From: CAVSJJ01 sp963771015
GTDB taxonomy: Bacteria; Actinomycetota; Actinomycetes; Actinomycetales; Dermatophilaceae
DNA length: 64,000 nt
NCBI GenBank assembly: GCA_963771015.1
Contig: CAVYRN010000005.1
Span: 186,001-250,000 of the forward strand
Reading direction: 5' to 3'
Shown: positions 1 to 8,230 of the stretch, piece after piece
Position numbering within the stretch: the stretch's first letter is position 1
How the letters are laid out: each line of letters starts with the position of its first letter
The notes under the pieces: model-generated
Seen by the model: only the letters and a program-made list of their open reading frames with translations
Databases searched by the model: none
What the model was told of the DNA's origin: nothing
Made by a program: the position numbers and the translations under genes

Positions 1-284
1 CGATGGTGGGTGAAGCTCTGCTCCCCGTGAACGACCCGGGTGAAGTCGATGCCCGCCTCGGGGTCACCGATGTAGAGCGCGTCGCACTGCTGGGCGTAGC
101 GGACGGCGAGGGTCGGTGGCGCGATGACGTCGGCGTACCCGGCCGCCCGGGCCGCATCGGGGTCGGTATGCACGGGGTCGGTCGCGCCCACGGCGGCGGC
201 GAAGGCCGCGATCGTGGCGGCGTCGACGGCATACGGTCCACTCGGCGGATAGCTCCGCCCCTGGAAGTCGGTGTTCACGGGCAT
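1..284 (-). CDS. MaoC-like (3R)-hydroxyacyl dehydratase, FAS1-type N-terminal domain (partial)
   Basis: This is the N-terminal 94 residues of a hot-dog-fold dehydratase of the HadA/UPF0336 type; the rest lies beyond the left edge. Its family dehydrates (3R)-hydroxyacyl thioesters in fatty acid or mycolic acid synthesis. The start is the ATG at 284, giving MPVNTDFQGRSYPPSGPY, and residues around 55-60 read VIAPPTLAVRY, typical of this domain. Its place directly after rpmG matches the actinobacterial order tRNA-Thr, tRNA-Met, rpmG, hadA. In non-mycolate actinobacteria the substrate is usually unassigned, so no gene symbol is given. Confidence 0.85.
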   Translation of the reverse strand, partial: MPVNTDFQGRSYPPSGPYAVDAATIAAFAAAVGATDPVHTDPDAARAAGYADVIAPPTLAVRYAQQCDALYIGDPEAGIDFTRVVHGEQSFTHH

Positions 285-411
285 GGAGCCACTCTAGGGG
301 GACGCCCCACGGACGACGAACCGCCCGGCGCCACAGGGCGCGGGCGGTTCGGGACTGCCGGAGGAGGAGCCGATGCGACCGCGCGGGCGGTGGGTCGTCG
401 GCCCCGTTCGG

Positions 412-582
412 TCAGCGGGTCTCGCGGTGCGTCGTGTGCTTCTTGCAGCGCGGGCAGAACTTCATCAGGTCGAGGCGGTCCGGGTCGTTGCGCCGGTTCT
501 TCTTCGTGATGTAGTTGCGCTCCTTGCACTCGGTGCACGCCAAGGTGATCTTGGGGCGGACGTCGGCGCTCTTCGTGGCCAC
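412..582 (-). CDS. rpmG: 50S ribosomal protein L33
   Basis: A 56-residue L33 protein of the large ribosomal subunit. It carries two CxxC pairs (TECKE near residue 18 and CPRCKKH near residue 44), the zinc-ribbon form of L33. The GTG at 582 is chosen because it gives VATKSADVRPKITL, the usual L33 N terminus; longer upstream frames add a non-homologous extension. It sits 127 bases before the dehydratase gene and just after two tRNA genes on the same strand, suggesting a shared translation-linked transcript. Confidence 0.95.
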   Translation of the reverse strand: MATKSADVRPKITLACTECKERNYITKKNRRNDPDRLDLMKFCPRCKKHTTHRETR

Positions 583-693
583 GGGGCAACCTGCTCTCGA
601 ACTGAACGACTGATGATCTGGTGGGTGTCGCGCCGCGCGCAACGCCAGCACAACAGGGTACGCGGCTTCGGGTATTCCCCGAAATCGCGGCAG

Positions 694-767
694 TAGCGGG
701 GGCGGGGCTCGATCCCGCGACCTCACGATTATGAGTCGTGCGCTCTAACCAGCTGAGCTACCCCGCC
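694..767 (-). tRNA. tRNA-Met (CAU), elongator type
   Basis: A 74-base cloverleaf. The acceptor arms GGCGGGG and CCCCGCT pair with one terminal G-U, the anticodon stem CACGA/TCGTG encloses loop CTCATAA, and the T arm is GCGGG/CCCGC around ATCGAGC. The discriminator is A, and CCA is not encoded. The anticodon stem lacks the GGG/CCC pairs of initiator tRNA, so it reads as elongator Met. Confidence 0.93.
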
Positions 768-811
768 TCGTGGTCGTGGTCGGCACGCCGAGGCGCAACC
801 GGCCGGACCAG

Positions 812-884
812 AGCCCCAGTAGGGAATCGAACCCTAGACCTTTTCCTTACCATGGAAACGCTCTGCCGACTGAGCTACTGGGGC
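812..884 (-). tRNA. tRNA-Thr (GGU)
   Basis: A 73-base cloverleaf with acceptor arms GCCCCAG/CTGGGGC, anticodon stem TTTCC/GGAAA around loop ATGGTAA, and discriminator U. It lies 44 bases upstream of tRNA-Met on the same strand and is probably cotranscribed with it and rpmG. Confidence 0.95.
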
Positions 885-966
885 GGCCGTCCCACGGCGA
901 GCGACCGCCGTGAGTGCGTCGGAGACACTACACGGTGACCGGCGCCCCGGCGAAATCAGTCCCGGC

Positions 967-2190
967 TCAGCCGCGGAGGATCTCGTACCCCTGCCCGTGC
1001 AGCATCGCGAGCACCCGGTCGCAGTGCTCCGGACCGCGGGTCTCCAGGCGCAGCCCGATCTCGACCTCGTCGACCCGGATCTCGGTCCCGGTGCGGATGT
1101 GCTCGACCTCGAGGACGTTGGCGTCGGCCGCCGCGCAGTCGGCGAGGAGGCGGGCCAGGCTGCCCGGCGAGTCGGGCACCCGCACCGAGAACGACAGGTA
1201 GCGCCCCGCCGCGGCCATGCCGTGCCGGATGATCCGGAGCATGAGCAGCGGGTCGATGTTGCCCCCGGACAGGACCGCGACGACCGGACCCTCCCAGGCC
1301 TCGTCCGCCCCCTCGAGCAGCCGGGCGACCGACGCGGCGCCGGCCGGCTCGACGACGAGCTTGGCCCGCTCGAGGAGGAAGAGCAGGGCCCTGGACAGCG
1401 CCGCCTCCGAGACGGTGTCGACGCTGTCCACGAGGTCGCGGACCATGGGGAACGTGATGTCCCCCGGCAGGCCGACGGCGATCCCGTCGGCCATCGTCAG
1501 CATCCGGGTGGCGGGCACCGGGTGTCCGGCCCGGAGGGACGGTGGGAATGCCGCGGCCTGCTCCGCCTGGACCCCGATGACCCGGACATCGGGACGGCGC
1601 TCGCGGATGACCGCGGCGATGCCGGCGAGCAGCCCGCCCCCGCCGAGGCCCACGACGACGGTACGGACGTCCGGGCGCTGGTCGAGGATCTCCAGGCCGC
1701 AGGTGCCCTGACCTGCGACGATGTCGCGGTGGTCGAAGGGGTGGATGAGGACCGCCCCGCTCTCCTGCGCCCAGGCCCGGGCGTGGACGAGGCTCTCGTC
1801 GAGACTCTCGCCGACCTGCTCGATGGTCGCACCGTACGCCGTCGTCGCGGCGACCTTGGGCATCGGCGCACGCACCGGCATGTAGACCTTGGCGGCGATC
1901 CCCAGCATCTGGGCGGCGAGGGCCACGCCCTGGGCGTGGTTACCGGCGCTGGCCGCGACGACCCCCCGGGCCCTCTCCTCGGGCGTGAGCCGGGACATCC
2001 GGGTATAGGCACCCCGGATCTTGAACGACCCCGCCCGCTGGAGGTTCTCGCACTTGAGATGGACGTCGACCCCGATCCGCTCGGACAGGCTGCGGTTGAA
2101 CGTCAGCGGCGTGGGCCGGATGACGCCGGACAGCACCTCCTGGGCGGCCATGATGTCGGCCAGGGTCACCGGCGCCGGTTCGTCGCCCAT
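967..2190 (-). CDS. ilvA: Threonine dehydratase with C-terminal ACT domain
   Basis: A PLP-dependent enzyme of 407 residues that deaminates threonine to 2-oxobutanoate, the first step toward isoleucine. The Schiff-base lysine is K57 in SFKIRGAY, SAGNHAQG follows near residue 81, and the phosphate-binding glycine loop GLGGGGL is at 181-187. Residues from about 330 to the end (YLSFSVRVPDSPGSLARLL) form one ACT domain, the layout of the shorter ilvA/tdcB-like forms that carry a regulatory tail. It could serve catabolic rather than biosynthetic deamination; the ACT tail suggests allosteric control but not which effector. The upstream 168 bases hold only a transporter remnant. Confidence 0.92.
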   Translation of the reverse strand: MGDEPAPVTLADIMAAQEVLSGVIRPTPLTFNRSLSERIGVDVHLKCENLQRAGSFKIRGAYTRMSRLTPEERARGVVAASAGNHAQGVALAAQMLGIAAKVYMPVRAPMPKVAATTAYGATIEQVGESLDESLVHARAWAQESGAVLIHPFDHRDIVAGQGTCGLEILDQRPDVRTVVVGLGGGGLLAGIAAVIRERRPDVRVIGVQAEQAAAFPPSLRAGHPVPATRMLTMADGIAVGLPGDITFPMVRDLVDSVDTVSEAALSRALLFLLERAKLVVEPAGAASVARLLEGADEAWEGPVVAVLSGGNIDPLLMLRIIRHGMAAAGRYLSFSVRVPDSPGSLARLLADCAAADANVLEVEHIRTGTEIRVDEVEIGLRLETRGPEHCDRVLAMLHGQGYEILRG

Positions 2191-2222
2191 GGTGGGGAGG
2201 GTATCCCCTGCCGGCCGGACGA

Positions 2223-2345
2223 CGTCCGCCGGATGAACGCGCGAACGGCGAGCGACGCCAGGACGAGCGACAGACCGACGGACCAGACCACCGCCATGAT
2301 GATCGGGTGCTGGAGCGGCAGCGCCGCGTCGGCAGGCAGCGGCAG
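2223..2345 (-). pseudogene. Remnant of an ABC-2 type transporter permease C terminus
   Basis: Between the VOC gene and ilvA one frame encodes a short stretch reading ALPLQHPIIMAVVWSV followed by a hydrophobic segment and LAVRAFIRR. This resembles the last transmembrane helix and tail of daunorubicin-resistance-type ABC-2 permeases, whose C termini commonly read LPLQHP, a hydrophobic helix, then PLAVRRYRR. No start codon, ATPase gene or upstream permease sequence is present. I read it as the surviving end of a deleted transporter gene; chance resemblance is possible because the match is about 40 residues. Confidence 0.5.
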
Positions 2346-2358
2346 CCTGTCGTTGGCC

Positions 2359-2796
2359 TCAGCTCCGACAGAGACAGAACGGATGGCCCGCGGGGTCGAG
2401 GTAGACCCGGAACGAACCATCCCGCGACGGCTGGGTCTCGGCCACTGCGGCGCCGGCGGCAAGGACGGCCGGTTCGGCCGCGTCGATGTCGTCGACGTTG
2501 AGGTCGAGGTGGGACTGCTGCGGCCGCGGCCCCTGCGGCCAGGTCGGAGCCCGATGGCTGTCGACCCGCTGGAAGGCGAGGGCCACCCGGCCGCCCGCGT
2601 TGCCCGAGGACGGGCGGCCCTCCGGAGGCGCGACGGTCACCCAGTCGGCATCCGAGCCATCCTCGATCCGCCAGCCCAGGAGCTCGGCGTAGAACCCGCC
2701 GAGGACCTGTGGGTCGGGACAGTCGAGGACGACGAGGTCGAGGACTGGCCGCGCGATGGGCCGGGTGACGCCCCCACCCGGGGTGGTCTGGGTCAT
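2359..2796 (-). CDS. VOC family (glyoxalase/bleomycin-resistance fold) protein
   Basis: A 145-residue protein with the paired beta-alpha-beta-beta-beta modules of the vicinal oxygen chelate superfamily. The first module reads LDLVVLDCPDPQVLGGFYAELLGW and the second SHLDLNVDDIDAAEPAVLAAGA, ending in YLDPAGHPFCLCR. The actinobacterial 'glyoxalase-like' subgroup has this form; members bind small ligands or metals, and the substrate cannot be told. It is 9 bases downstream of the GlmL-like gene on the same strand, so it may be cotranscribed. Confidence 0.85.
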   Translation of the reverse strand: MTQTTPGGGVTRPIARPVLDLVVLDCPDPQVLGGFYAELLGWRIEDGSDADWVTVAPPEGRPSSGNAGGRVALAFQRVDSHRAPTWPQGPRPQQSHLDLNVDDIDAAEPAVLAAGAAVAETQPSRDGSFRVYLDPAGHPFCLCRS

Positions 2797-2805
2797 GGGC
2801 GCACC

Positions 2806-4140
2806 CTAGGCACGACCACCGACAACGCTCCCCGCGATGCGACCGGCGAGCGTCCGCGCGGCCTCGGGGTGTGCGTCGGCGAGCAGCCCGGCGGCGAAGA
2901 GCAGGTATGCCGTGTCGACGGCGGTCCGTGCCTCGCGCGGCACCCGCCACCCACCGGCGTGGTCCGCGGTCACGGCACTCATGACGGTCTCGGCGACCTC
3001 CGCGGGGGCGTGGCGCAGTACCCCGCCGGAGCCGAGGACGAGGTGCACGTCGCCGAGCGGGCGGGGCCGCTCCGACGGCAGCGCCGGGCGGGCGTGGCGG
3101 CGCACGGCGACGAGGGCGGCCGCCGTCGCGAGCTCGCGCTCGGCGGCCCACTCGGCGGTGGTCGAGGCGAGGTGGGCCGTGTCCAGGGCGACGTGCGCGG
3201 CATACCGCCGGGCATCGGCCGAGAGGGTGAGCCCCTCGCGCTCGACGGCCTCGATGATGCCCCGGGCGTTCCACCGCATCCCGAGGTCGCCCTCGACGGT
3301 CCGGGCATGCCAGAGCTGTGCCACGACGTCGCGGTGGCGCGTCGCCTCCTCGCCGTGCGGGGTGATGACGGAGTAGACGTCCGTCGTCGCTCCGCCGATG
3401 TCGACGACGAGGACGTCGGACCCCATGGCGTCGCCGAGCACCTCGACTCCGCGCAGGACCGCGTCGGGCGTCGGCGCCGTGACGAGGTCGGCGAAGCCGC
3501 GGCCGCGAGAGAGCCCCTTGCCGCCGATGACGTGCGAGAGGAAGGCCGACCGGATCGCCGCACGTGCACCGGAGGGGGCGATGACGCCGATCCTGGGCAT
3601 GACGTTGTCGGTGACGGTCACCATGCGACCGGTGCCGGCCAGGGCCGCCTCGACGTCGACGGCCGCCTCGGCGTTCCCGGCGGCGACGACGGGAGCGGCG
3701 ATCCGGGCCTTGGCCAGCCGGGTCGCGTTGTGGAGGAGCACGTCGGCGTTGCCGCCGTCGGTGCCGCCGACGAGCAGGACGATGTCGGGGCGGACGGCCC
3801 GTAGCGCGGCGACGTCGGAACCGGTCATCGGCCCCGTCGCGACGTGGACGACCTTGGCCCCCGCCGACAGCCCGACCCGGCGGCCCGCCTCCGCGGTCAC
3901 CTCGCGCTCGTAGCCGACGACGGCCAGCCTCAGCCCGCCACCGGCGCTCGAGCACACGAGCGTCTCCTCCGGCATGCCGTACCCCGCCAGCTCGGCGGCC
4001 ACCGCGTCGAGGCCGTCCATGACGTCGGTGGCTACCGTTGTGGGGTGGGCCGCGGTGGCGAGGACCGTTCCGTCGGTGGCGTCGACGAGGGCCGCCTTGG
4101 TGAACGTCGAGCCGACGTCGGCGCAGAGGATGCGAGTCAC
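2806..4140 (-). CDS. GlmL/MutL-family ATPase (glutamate-mutase-associated)
   Basis: A 444-residue ASKHA-fold ATPase of the GlmL/MutL family (not the DNA mismatch-repair MutL). The phosphate-1 motif is LCADVGSTFTKAAL at the N terminus, a glycine-rich segment LLVGGTDGGN lies near residue 140, and a second nucleotide-binding motif, LVVDIGGATTDVYS, is near residue 245. Family members are encoded with adenosylcobalamin aminomutases and are thought to reactivate them. No mutase subunit gene is visible here. The GTG at 4140 is chosen because homology begins there; a start at 4188 would add 16 unconvincing residues. GAGG lies 9 bases upstream of the GTG. Confidence 0.85.
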   Translation of the reverse strand: MTRILCADVGSTFTKAALVDATDGTVLATAAHPTTVATDVMDGLDAVAAELAGYGMPEETLVCSSAGGGLRLAVVGYEREVTAEAGRRVGLSAGAKVVHVATGPMTGSDVAALRAVRPDIVLLVGGTDGGNADVLLHNATRLAKARIAAPVVAAGNAEAAVDVEAALAGTGRMVTVTDNVMPRIGVIAPSGARAAIRSAFLSHVIGGKGLSRGRGFADLVTAPTPDAVLRGVEVLGDAMGSDVLVVDIGGATTDVYSVITPHGEEATRHRDVVAQLWHARTVEGDLGMRWNARGIIEAVEREGLTLSADARRYAAHVALDTAHLASTTAEWAAERELATAAALVAVRRHARPALPSERPRPLGDVHLVLGSGGVLRHAPAEVAETVMSAVTADHAGGWRVPREARTAVDTAYLLFAAGLLADAHPEAARTLAGRIAGSVVGGRA

Positions 4141-4241
4141 CGGCCAAGCCTCGCACGTATCACGGCGTACCCCCCGCCGCTCCTCCACATATCAGCGAGG
4201 TCCTCGCGCGGCCGGGCCGCGCCCCCCTGAAAGGAGCCACG

Positions 4242-5084
4242 ATGAACGTCAAGCCCTGGAGCACGGTCGGCATCGGCATCACGTCGCAGGTCGTCTCGGG
4301 AGTCCAGTACCTGCTGCGCGCCCATGGGCACGCCGTGGCGATCGACGGGGACTACGGTCCCGCGACGGCCGCGGCGGTGAGCGCGTTCCAGACCGCTGCC
4401 GGACTGGCCGTCGACGGGGTCGTCGGCCCGCAGACCTGGCCGCACCTCGTCGTCGTGACGCATCCGGGTTCGTCGGGGGACCCGGTCCGGGCGGTCCAGC
4501 AGTTCGGTCTGCTCCGGTGGCCCGGGGACGACCCCCTCGTCGTCGACGGTTCGTACGGCCCGGTGACGGCCGAGCGGGTCCGCTTCGAGCAGGAGTCCTG
4601 GGGGCTGACCCTCGACGGGATCGCCGGGCTCGAGACGTGGTCCTTCCTCAGCACGGGAGTGCCGGGGACGACAACCTGGCCGCTGGTGAAGAAGGGTGCC
4701 ACCCAGGACTCGAACTGGCGGGTCCTCGCAGCCCAGCACCTGCTTCGCGCCCACGGGGCGGGCATCGTCGCCGACGGGGTCTTCGGGCCGGCGAGCGGCA
4801 ACGCGGTCACCGCCTTCCAGCAGACCCTCCGAACGACCGAGCTCGGCACAACGATCGGCCAGCTCGACTGGCCGCACCTCGTCGTCACCGTCCGGCAGGG
4901 CGACCACGGGGAGGCGGTCAGGGCCCTGCAGACGCTCCTTCCCGGCGGCCTCACCGTGGACGGCGCCTTCGGTCCGCTCACCGACGCGGCCGTGCGCGCC
5001 TTCCAGGGAGCGTTCGCGCCGCCGGCGGACGGGGTCGTCGGCGCGACGACCTGGCACGCCCTGACGCTGCGGATCTTCGACTAG
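4242..5084 (+). CDS. Protein of four peptidoglycan-binding (PGB1) repeats
   Basis: A 280-residue protein composed almost entirely of four PG_binding_1-type repeats. Each has a short helix, then DGxYGPxT, then VxxFQ and DGVVGPxTW. The best signatures are IDGDYGPATAAAVSAFQ near 34, VDGSYGPVTAERVRFEQ near 101, ADGVFGPASGNAVTAFQ near 178 and VDGAFGPLTDAAVRAFQ near 240. There is no signal peptide, transmembrane segment or catalytic domain. AAGGAG lies 5 bases before the ATG. Such domains bind cell-wall peptides, so export without a visible signal, or a cytoplasmic role, is unexplained. Its stop overlaps the convergent metB stop. Confidence 0.85.
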   Translation: MNVKPWSTVGIGITSQVVSGVQYLLRAHGHAVAIDGDYGPATAAAVSAFQTAAGLAVDGVVGPQTWPHLVVVTHPGSSGDPVRAVQQFGLLRWPGDDPLVVDGSYGPVTAERVRFEQESWGLTLDGIAGLETWSFLSTGVPGTTTWPLVKKGATQDSNWRVLAAQHLLRAHGAGIVADGVFGPASGNAVTAFQQTLRTTELGTTIGQLDWPHLVVTVRQGDHGEAVRALQTLLPGGLTVDGAFGPLTDAAVRAFQGAFAPPADGVVGATTWHALTLRIFD

Positions 5085-6277
5085 GCGAGCCGGTCCAGGG
5101 CCTGGCCGAGGTCGGCGACGAGGTCCTCGACGTCCTCGATGCCGACCGAGAGCCGGATGAGGTCACCGGGCACCTCGAGCTCGGTGCCCTTGACGGACGC
5201 ATGCGTCATCCGCGCCGGATGCTCGATGAGCGACTCGACGCCGCCGAGCGACTCCCCGAGGGTCCACAGCTCGGTCTCGGCGCAGACCTTCGTCGCGACG
5301 TCCTCGCCGCCCCGGACCTGGAAGGACACCATCCCGCCGAACCGGCGCATCTGCCGGGCGGCGACCGCGTGACCGTCGTGGCTGTCCAGGCCGGGGTAGT
5401 GGACGGCGGCGACGCCCGGGTGCCCCAGCAGGAAGTCGACCACCCGCTCGGCGTTGTCGCAGTGCCGCTCCATCCGCACGGCCAGGGTCTTCAGGCCGCG
5501 CAGTACCAGCCACGCGTCGAACGGTCCGGCCACCGCACCCATCGCGTTCTGGTGGAAGGCGACCCGGTCGGCGGCGCTCGCCTCGGCCTCGCCGTCGTGG
5601 CTGGGTGCCAGGACACCGCGGCCGACGACGACGACGCCGCCGACGACGTCGCTGTGGCCACCCGAGTACTTCGTCGAGCTGTGGGTGACGACGTCGGCGC
5701 CGAGGGCCAGCGGCTGCTGGAGGTAGGGCGAGGCGAAGGTGTTGTCGACGACGAGGAGCGCCCCGGCCTCGTGGGTGACGTCGGCGACGGCCGCGATGTC
5801 TGCGATGCCCAGCAGCGGGTTGGTGGGCGTCTCGAGCCAGAGCATCCGGGTCTGCCCGGGCCGGATGGCCGCGCGCACCGAGTCGATGTCCGAGACCTTC
5901 GCAACGGAGTGCTCCAGCCCCCAGGGCCGGGCGACGTGCTGGAAGAGCCGGTAGGTGCCGCCGTAGGCGTCGGACGGGACGACGACATGGTCGCCCGGCC
6001 GGAGCAGGGCGCGGAGCACCGTGTCCTGACCGGCCAGGCCGGATGCGAAGGCGAACCCGCGGTCGCCGCCCTCGAGCGAGGCGAAGCACTCCTCCAGGGC
6101 CGTCCGGGTGGGGTTGGCCGACCGGCTGTACTCGTAGCCGCCGCGCAGGCCGCCGATGCCGTCCTGCTTGTACGTCGACACCTGGTAGATCGGCGGCACG
6201 ACGGCGCCGGTGGAGGGGTCCGGCACCTGGCCGGCGTGGATCGCGCGCGAGGAGAAGCCGAGGTCGGGGCTGGTCAT
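5081..6277 (-). CDS. metB: Cystathionine gamma-synthase (PLP-dependent trans-sulfuration enzyme)
   Basis: A 398-residue Cys/Met-metabolism PLP enzyme. The family makes cystathionine from an activated homoserine and cysteine on the way to methionine. Visible motifs are YEYSRSANPTR near residue 50, the segment ETPTNPLLGIADI, DNTFASPYLQQPLALGAD, and the PLP lysine in SSTKYSGGHSD. The ATG at 6277 (MTSPDLGFSSRAIHAGQ) is the canonical start. Cystathionine gamma-lyase is nearly indistinguishable in sequence; with cystathionine beta-synthase 10 kb away, a lyase role in reverse trans-sulfuration remains possible. There is no SAM riboswitch in the 68-base leader. Confidence 0.88.
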   Translation of the reverse strand: MTSPDLGFSSRAIHAGQVPDPSTGAVVPPIYQVSTYKQDGIGGLRGGYEYSRSANPTRTALEECFASLEGGDRGFAFASGLAGQDTVLRALLRPGDHVVVPSDAYGGTYRLFQHVARPWGLEHSVAKVSDIDSVRAAIRPGQTRMLWLETPTNPLLGIADIAAVADVTHEAGALLVVDNTFASPYLQQPLALGADVVTHSSTKYSGGHSDVVGGVVVVGRGVLAPSHDGEAEASAADRVAFHQNAMGAVAGPFDAWLVLRGLKTLAVRMERHCDNAERVVDFLLGHPGVAAVHYPGLDSHDGHAVAARQMRRFGGMVSFQVRGGEDVATKVCAETELWTLGESLGGVESLIEHPARMTHASVKGTELEVPGDLIRLSVGIEDVEDLVADLGQALDRLA

Positions 6278-6345
6278 GCCGGACAGCCTAGGCGCCCGCG
6301 CCCGGCGCGAGGCGCTGCCGGACGATGGGCCGTCAGCGCCCGGCC

Positions 6346-7371
6346 TCAGCCGGACGTCAGGCGCTTCTGCCACTCCCGCTGGTAGCCGACGTGGCGGTAC
6401 CCCAGGGCGGTGTTGACGGCGAGCATGTGGGCGTTGTCGTCAGCGTTCCAGGTCCGGATGCGAGTGGCCGTCGGGACGGCCCCGGCCACGGCCAGGGCGT
6501 TCGCGGCCTTGAGCCGCAGGCCCAGGCCGTGCCCGCGGTGCTCGGGGAGGACCAGGGTGTCCCACTGGTACGCGAGCGTCGGGTCGCCCGCCGAGACGGT
6601 GATCGTCGTGAAGCCCACGAGCACCCCCGAGGCGACCTCGCGAGCGACCGTCTCGACATAGCGACGCCCCGATGCCAACGTCCGGCCGATGTCGTCACGC
6701 AGCCGCTCCGCCGTCCAGTCCTCCGGGTCGAGGGCGAGGTCGCCGAGCGGGGGGTCGGTACTCATCCGTGACTGGAGGACGGCCCGGTCGGCCAGCCAGT
6801 CGTCCGGCATACGGTCGACGGTGGTCTCGAGCACGTATGCCGCGTCCCCGGCCGCGAGCCCCGCCAACCGCGGGCCGTCGGCGGGCAGCGCCATCTCGTT
6901 CCGCAGGACGGTCTGGGCCTGCTCGAAGGCACGCCGCGCGAGATAGCCCTCTCCCACCGTATCGGCGCCGCCGGTGGGCCAGTCGGTCTCGATGAGAAGG
7001 ACGTCCCGACCGGCCGCGCGGAGCTCCGCCTCGGCCTGCTCGAGGAGCGCATCCTGAGTGTCGTGTCCGTCGGTTCCGGGGAGAACGGCGATCCGGCCGT
7101 AGGCGAGGTGCGGGTTGTCGGCCGTCGGCAGCTCGACGAGGGCGCTCCCCACGACCGAGCCCGCCGCGTCCAGCGCCGCACGCCAGATCGTGCGGCTGTA
7201 CGGCGAGGACTCCTTGAGGCGCATCTCCGCCAAGGTCCACCCCTGCTCCTGCGGGCCGAACGATGCGCGGTCGACCGCCGTGAAGACGGCGTTCCAGGCC
7301 GCGAACCGCTCCGCCTGCGCCGCATCCACCGCGGTGACGGCAGCGATGGAGACGCCGGCGACGGAGACCAT
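6346..7371 (-). CDS. Two-domain GNAT-family N-acetyltransferase
   Basis: A protein of about 341 residues with two acetyltransferase-like halves. The first half, about 1-160, is divergent. The second contains the acetyl-CoA binding segment VLPEHRGHGLGLRLKAANA followed by WNADDNAHMLAVNTALGYRHVG, the standard GNAT motif A and B region. Double-GNAT proteins of this form are common in actinobacteria; only a few have known substrates. The ATG at 7371 (MVSVAGVSIAAV) is preferred; one at 7407 would add 12 residues. Confidence 0.8.
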   Translation of the reverse strand: MVSVAGVSIAAVTAVDAAQAERFAAWNAVFTAVDRASFGPQEQGWTLAEMRLKESSPYSRTIWRAALDAAGSVVGSALVELPTADNPHLAYGRIAVLPGTDGHDTQDALLEQAEAELRAAGRDVLLIETDWPTGGADTVGEGYLARRAFEQAQTVLRNEMALPADGPRLAGLAAGDAAYVLETTVDRMPDDWLADRAVLQSRMSTDPPLGDLALDPEDWTAERLRDDIGRTLASGRRYVETVAREVASGVLVGFTTITVSAGDPTLAYQWDTLVLPEHRGHGLGLRLKAANALAVAGAVPTATRIRTWNADDNAHMLAVNTALGYRHVGYQREWQKRLTSG

Positions 7372-7487
7372 GGCGCCAGCCAACCTGCCCGGCCGGGGCG
7401 GACGCAACCGAGTAGCTCATCGGGCCCCGAAGATGACCGACCGATAACGGGCGGAACACCGCGCCCGACGCGGGAGTTGAACGGCAC

Positions 7488-8222
7488 ATGTTGTTCGGAT
7501 CGCGCGCCAAGACCACCATGCCTGCCCCCGAGCAGGCCCTGCCCGGGCGGGACCAGCGGACCTTCCGGGTGCCGCAGACCCACGAGGTGCTCGGCACGCC
7601 GCTCGAGGGGCCCTGGCCCGAGGGGACCGAGGTCCTCTACGTCGCGATGGGCTGCTTCTGGGGGTCCGAGCGGATCTTCTGGCGGCTCCCGGGGGTGGTG
7701 ACGACCGCCGTCGGCTACCAGGGTGGCTACACGCCCAACCCCACCTACGAGGAGTCGACCACCGGGCTCACCGGCCACGCCGAGACGGTCCTGGTCGCCT
7801 ACGACCCGACGACGACCTCACCGGAGCTGCTGCTCAAGGCCTTCTGGGAGAACCATGACCCCACCCAGGGCAACCGGCAGGGCAACGACATCGGCACGGC
7901 ATACCGCTCGGCGATCTTCTGGACCACGCCGGAGCAGGAGCGGGCGGCGCGGGCCACCGCCGCGGCGTTCCAGCATGAGCTGACCTCGCACGGGCTCGGG
8001 ACGATCACGACCGAGCTCGCCTCCGCCGAGTCCGTGGGCCCGTTCTGGTATGCCGAGGACTACCACCAGCAGTACCTCCACAAGAACCCCAACGGCTACT
8101 GCAACCACGGGCCCTACGGATGTTCGTTAAGTGACCATGCTCTCCAGGAGGCCAAGGAGGCACGCCTGGCGACCACCGGCATCACGCTCCCAGAGTCGGA
8201 CGAGGCCACCACTCAGCCCTGA
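7488..8222 (+). CDS. msrA: Peptide methionine (S)-S-oxide reductase
   Basis: A 244-residue MsrA that repairs S-epimers of oxidised methionine in proteins. The catalytic cysteine is C56 in AMGCFWGSE; the conserved blocks GYQGGYTPNPTYEE, HAETVLVAYDP, FWENHDPTQGNRQGND, YRSAIF and the C-terminal HQQYLHKNPNGYCNHG are all present. It is about 25 residues longer than minimal MsrA because of an N-terminal extension and a tail. Codon 214 (8127-8129) is TTA, very rare in DNA this GC-rich, with neighbouring TGT, TCG and AGT codons also atypical. Confidence 0.93.
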   Translation: MLFGSRAKTTMPAPEQALPGRDQRTFRVPQTHEVLGTPLEGPWPEGTEVLYVAMGCFWGSERIFWRLPGVVTTAVGYQGGYTPNPTYEESTTGLTGHAETVLVAYDPTTTSPELLLKAFWENHDPTQGNRQGNDIGTAYRSAIFWTTPEQERAARATAAAFQHELTSHGLGTITTELASAESVGPFWYAEDYHQQYLHKNPNGYCNHGPYGCSLSDHALQEAKEARLATTGITLPESDEATTQP

Positions 8223-8230
8223 CCCCACAG

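Noticed and set aside
2166..2462. An intact 98-residue gene on the minus strand
   Set aside because: It overlaps both neighbours, only its middle resembles a permease end, and no start signal is seen; it is better read as a remnant.
910..3804. A 964-codon open frame on the plus strand across ilvA and the GlmL-like gene
   Set aside because: It lies wholly antisense to three clear genes, has no family resemblance and is the usual by-product of high GC in the third codon position.
6278..6345. Possible SAM riboswitch before metB
   Set aside because: Only 68 bases separate metB from the next gene and no kink-turn or P1 pairing typical of SAM riboswitches is visible.
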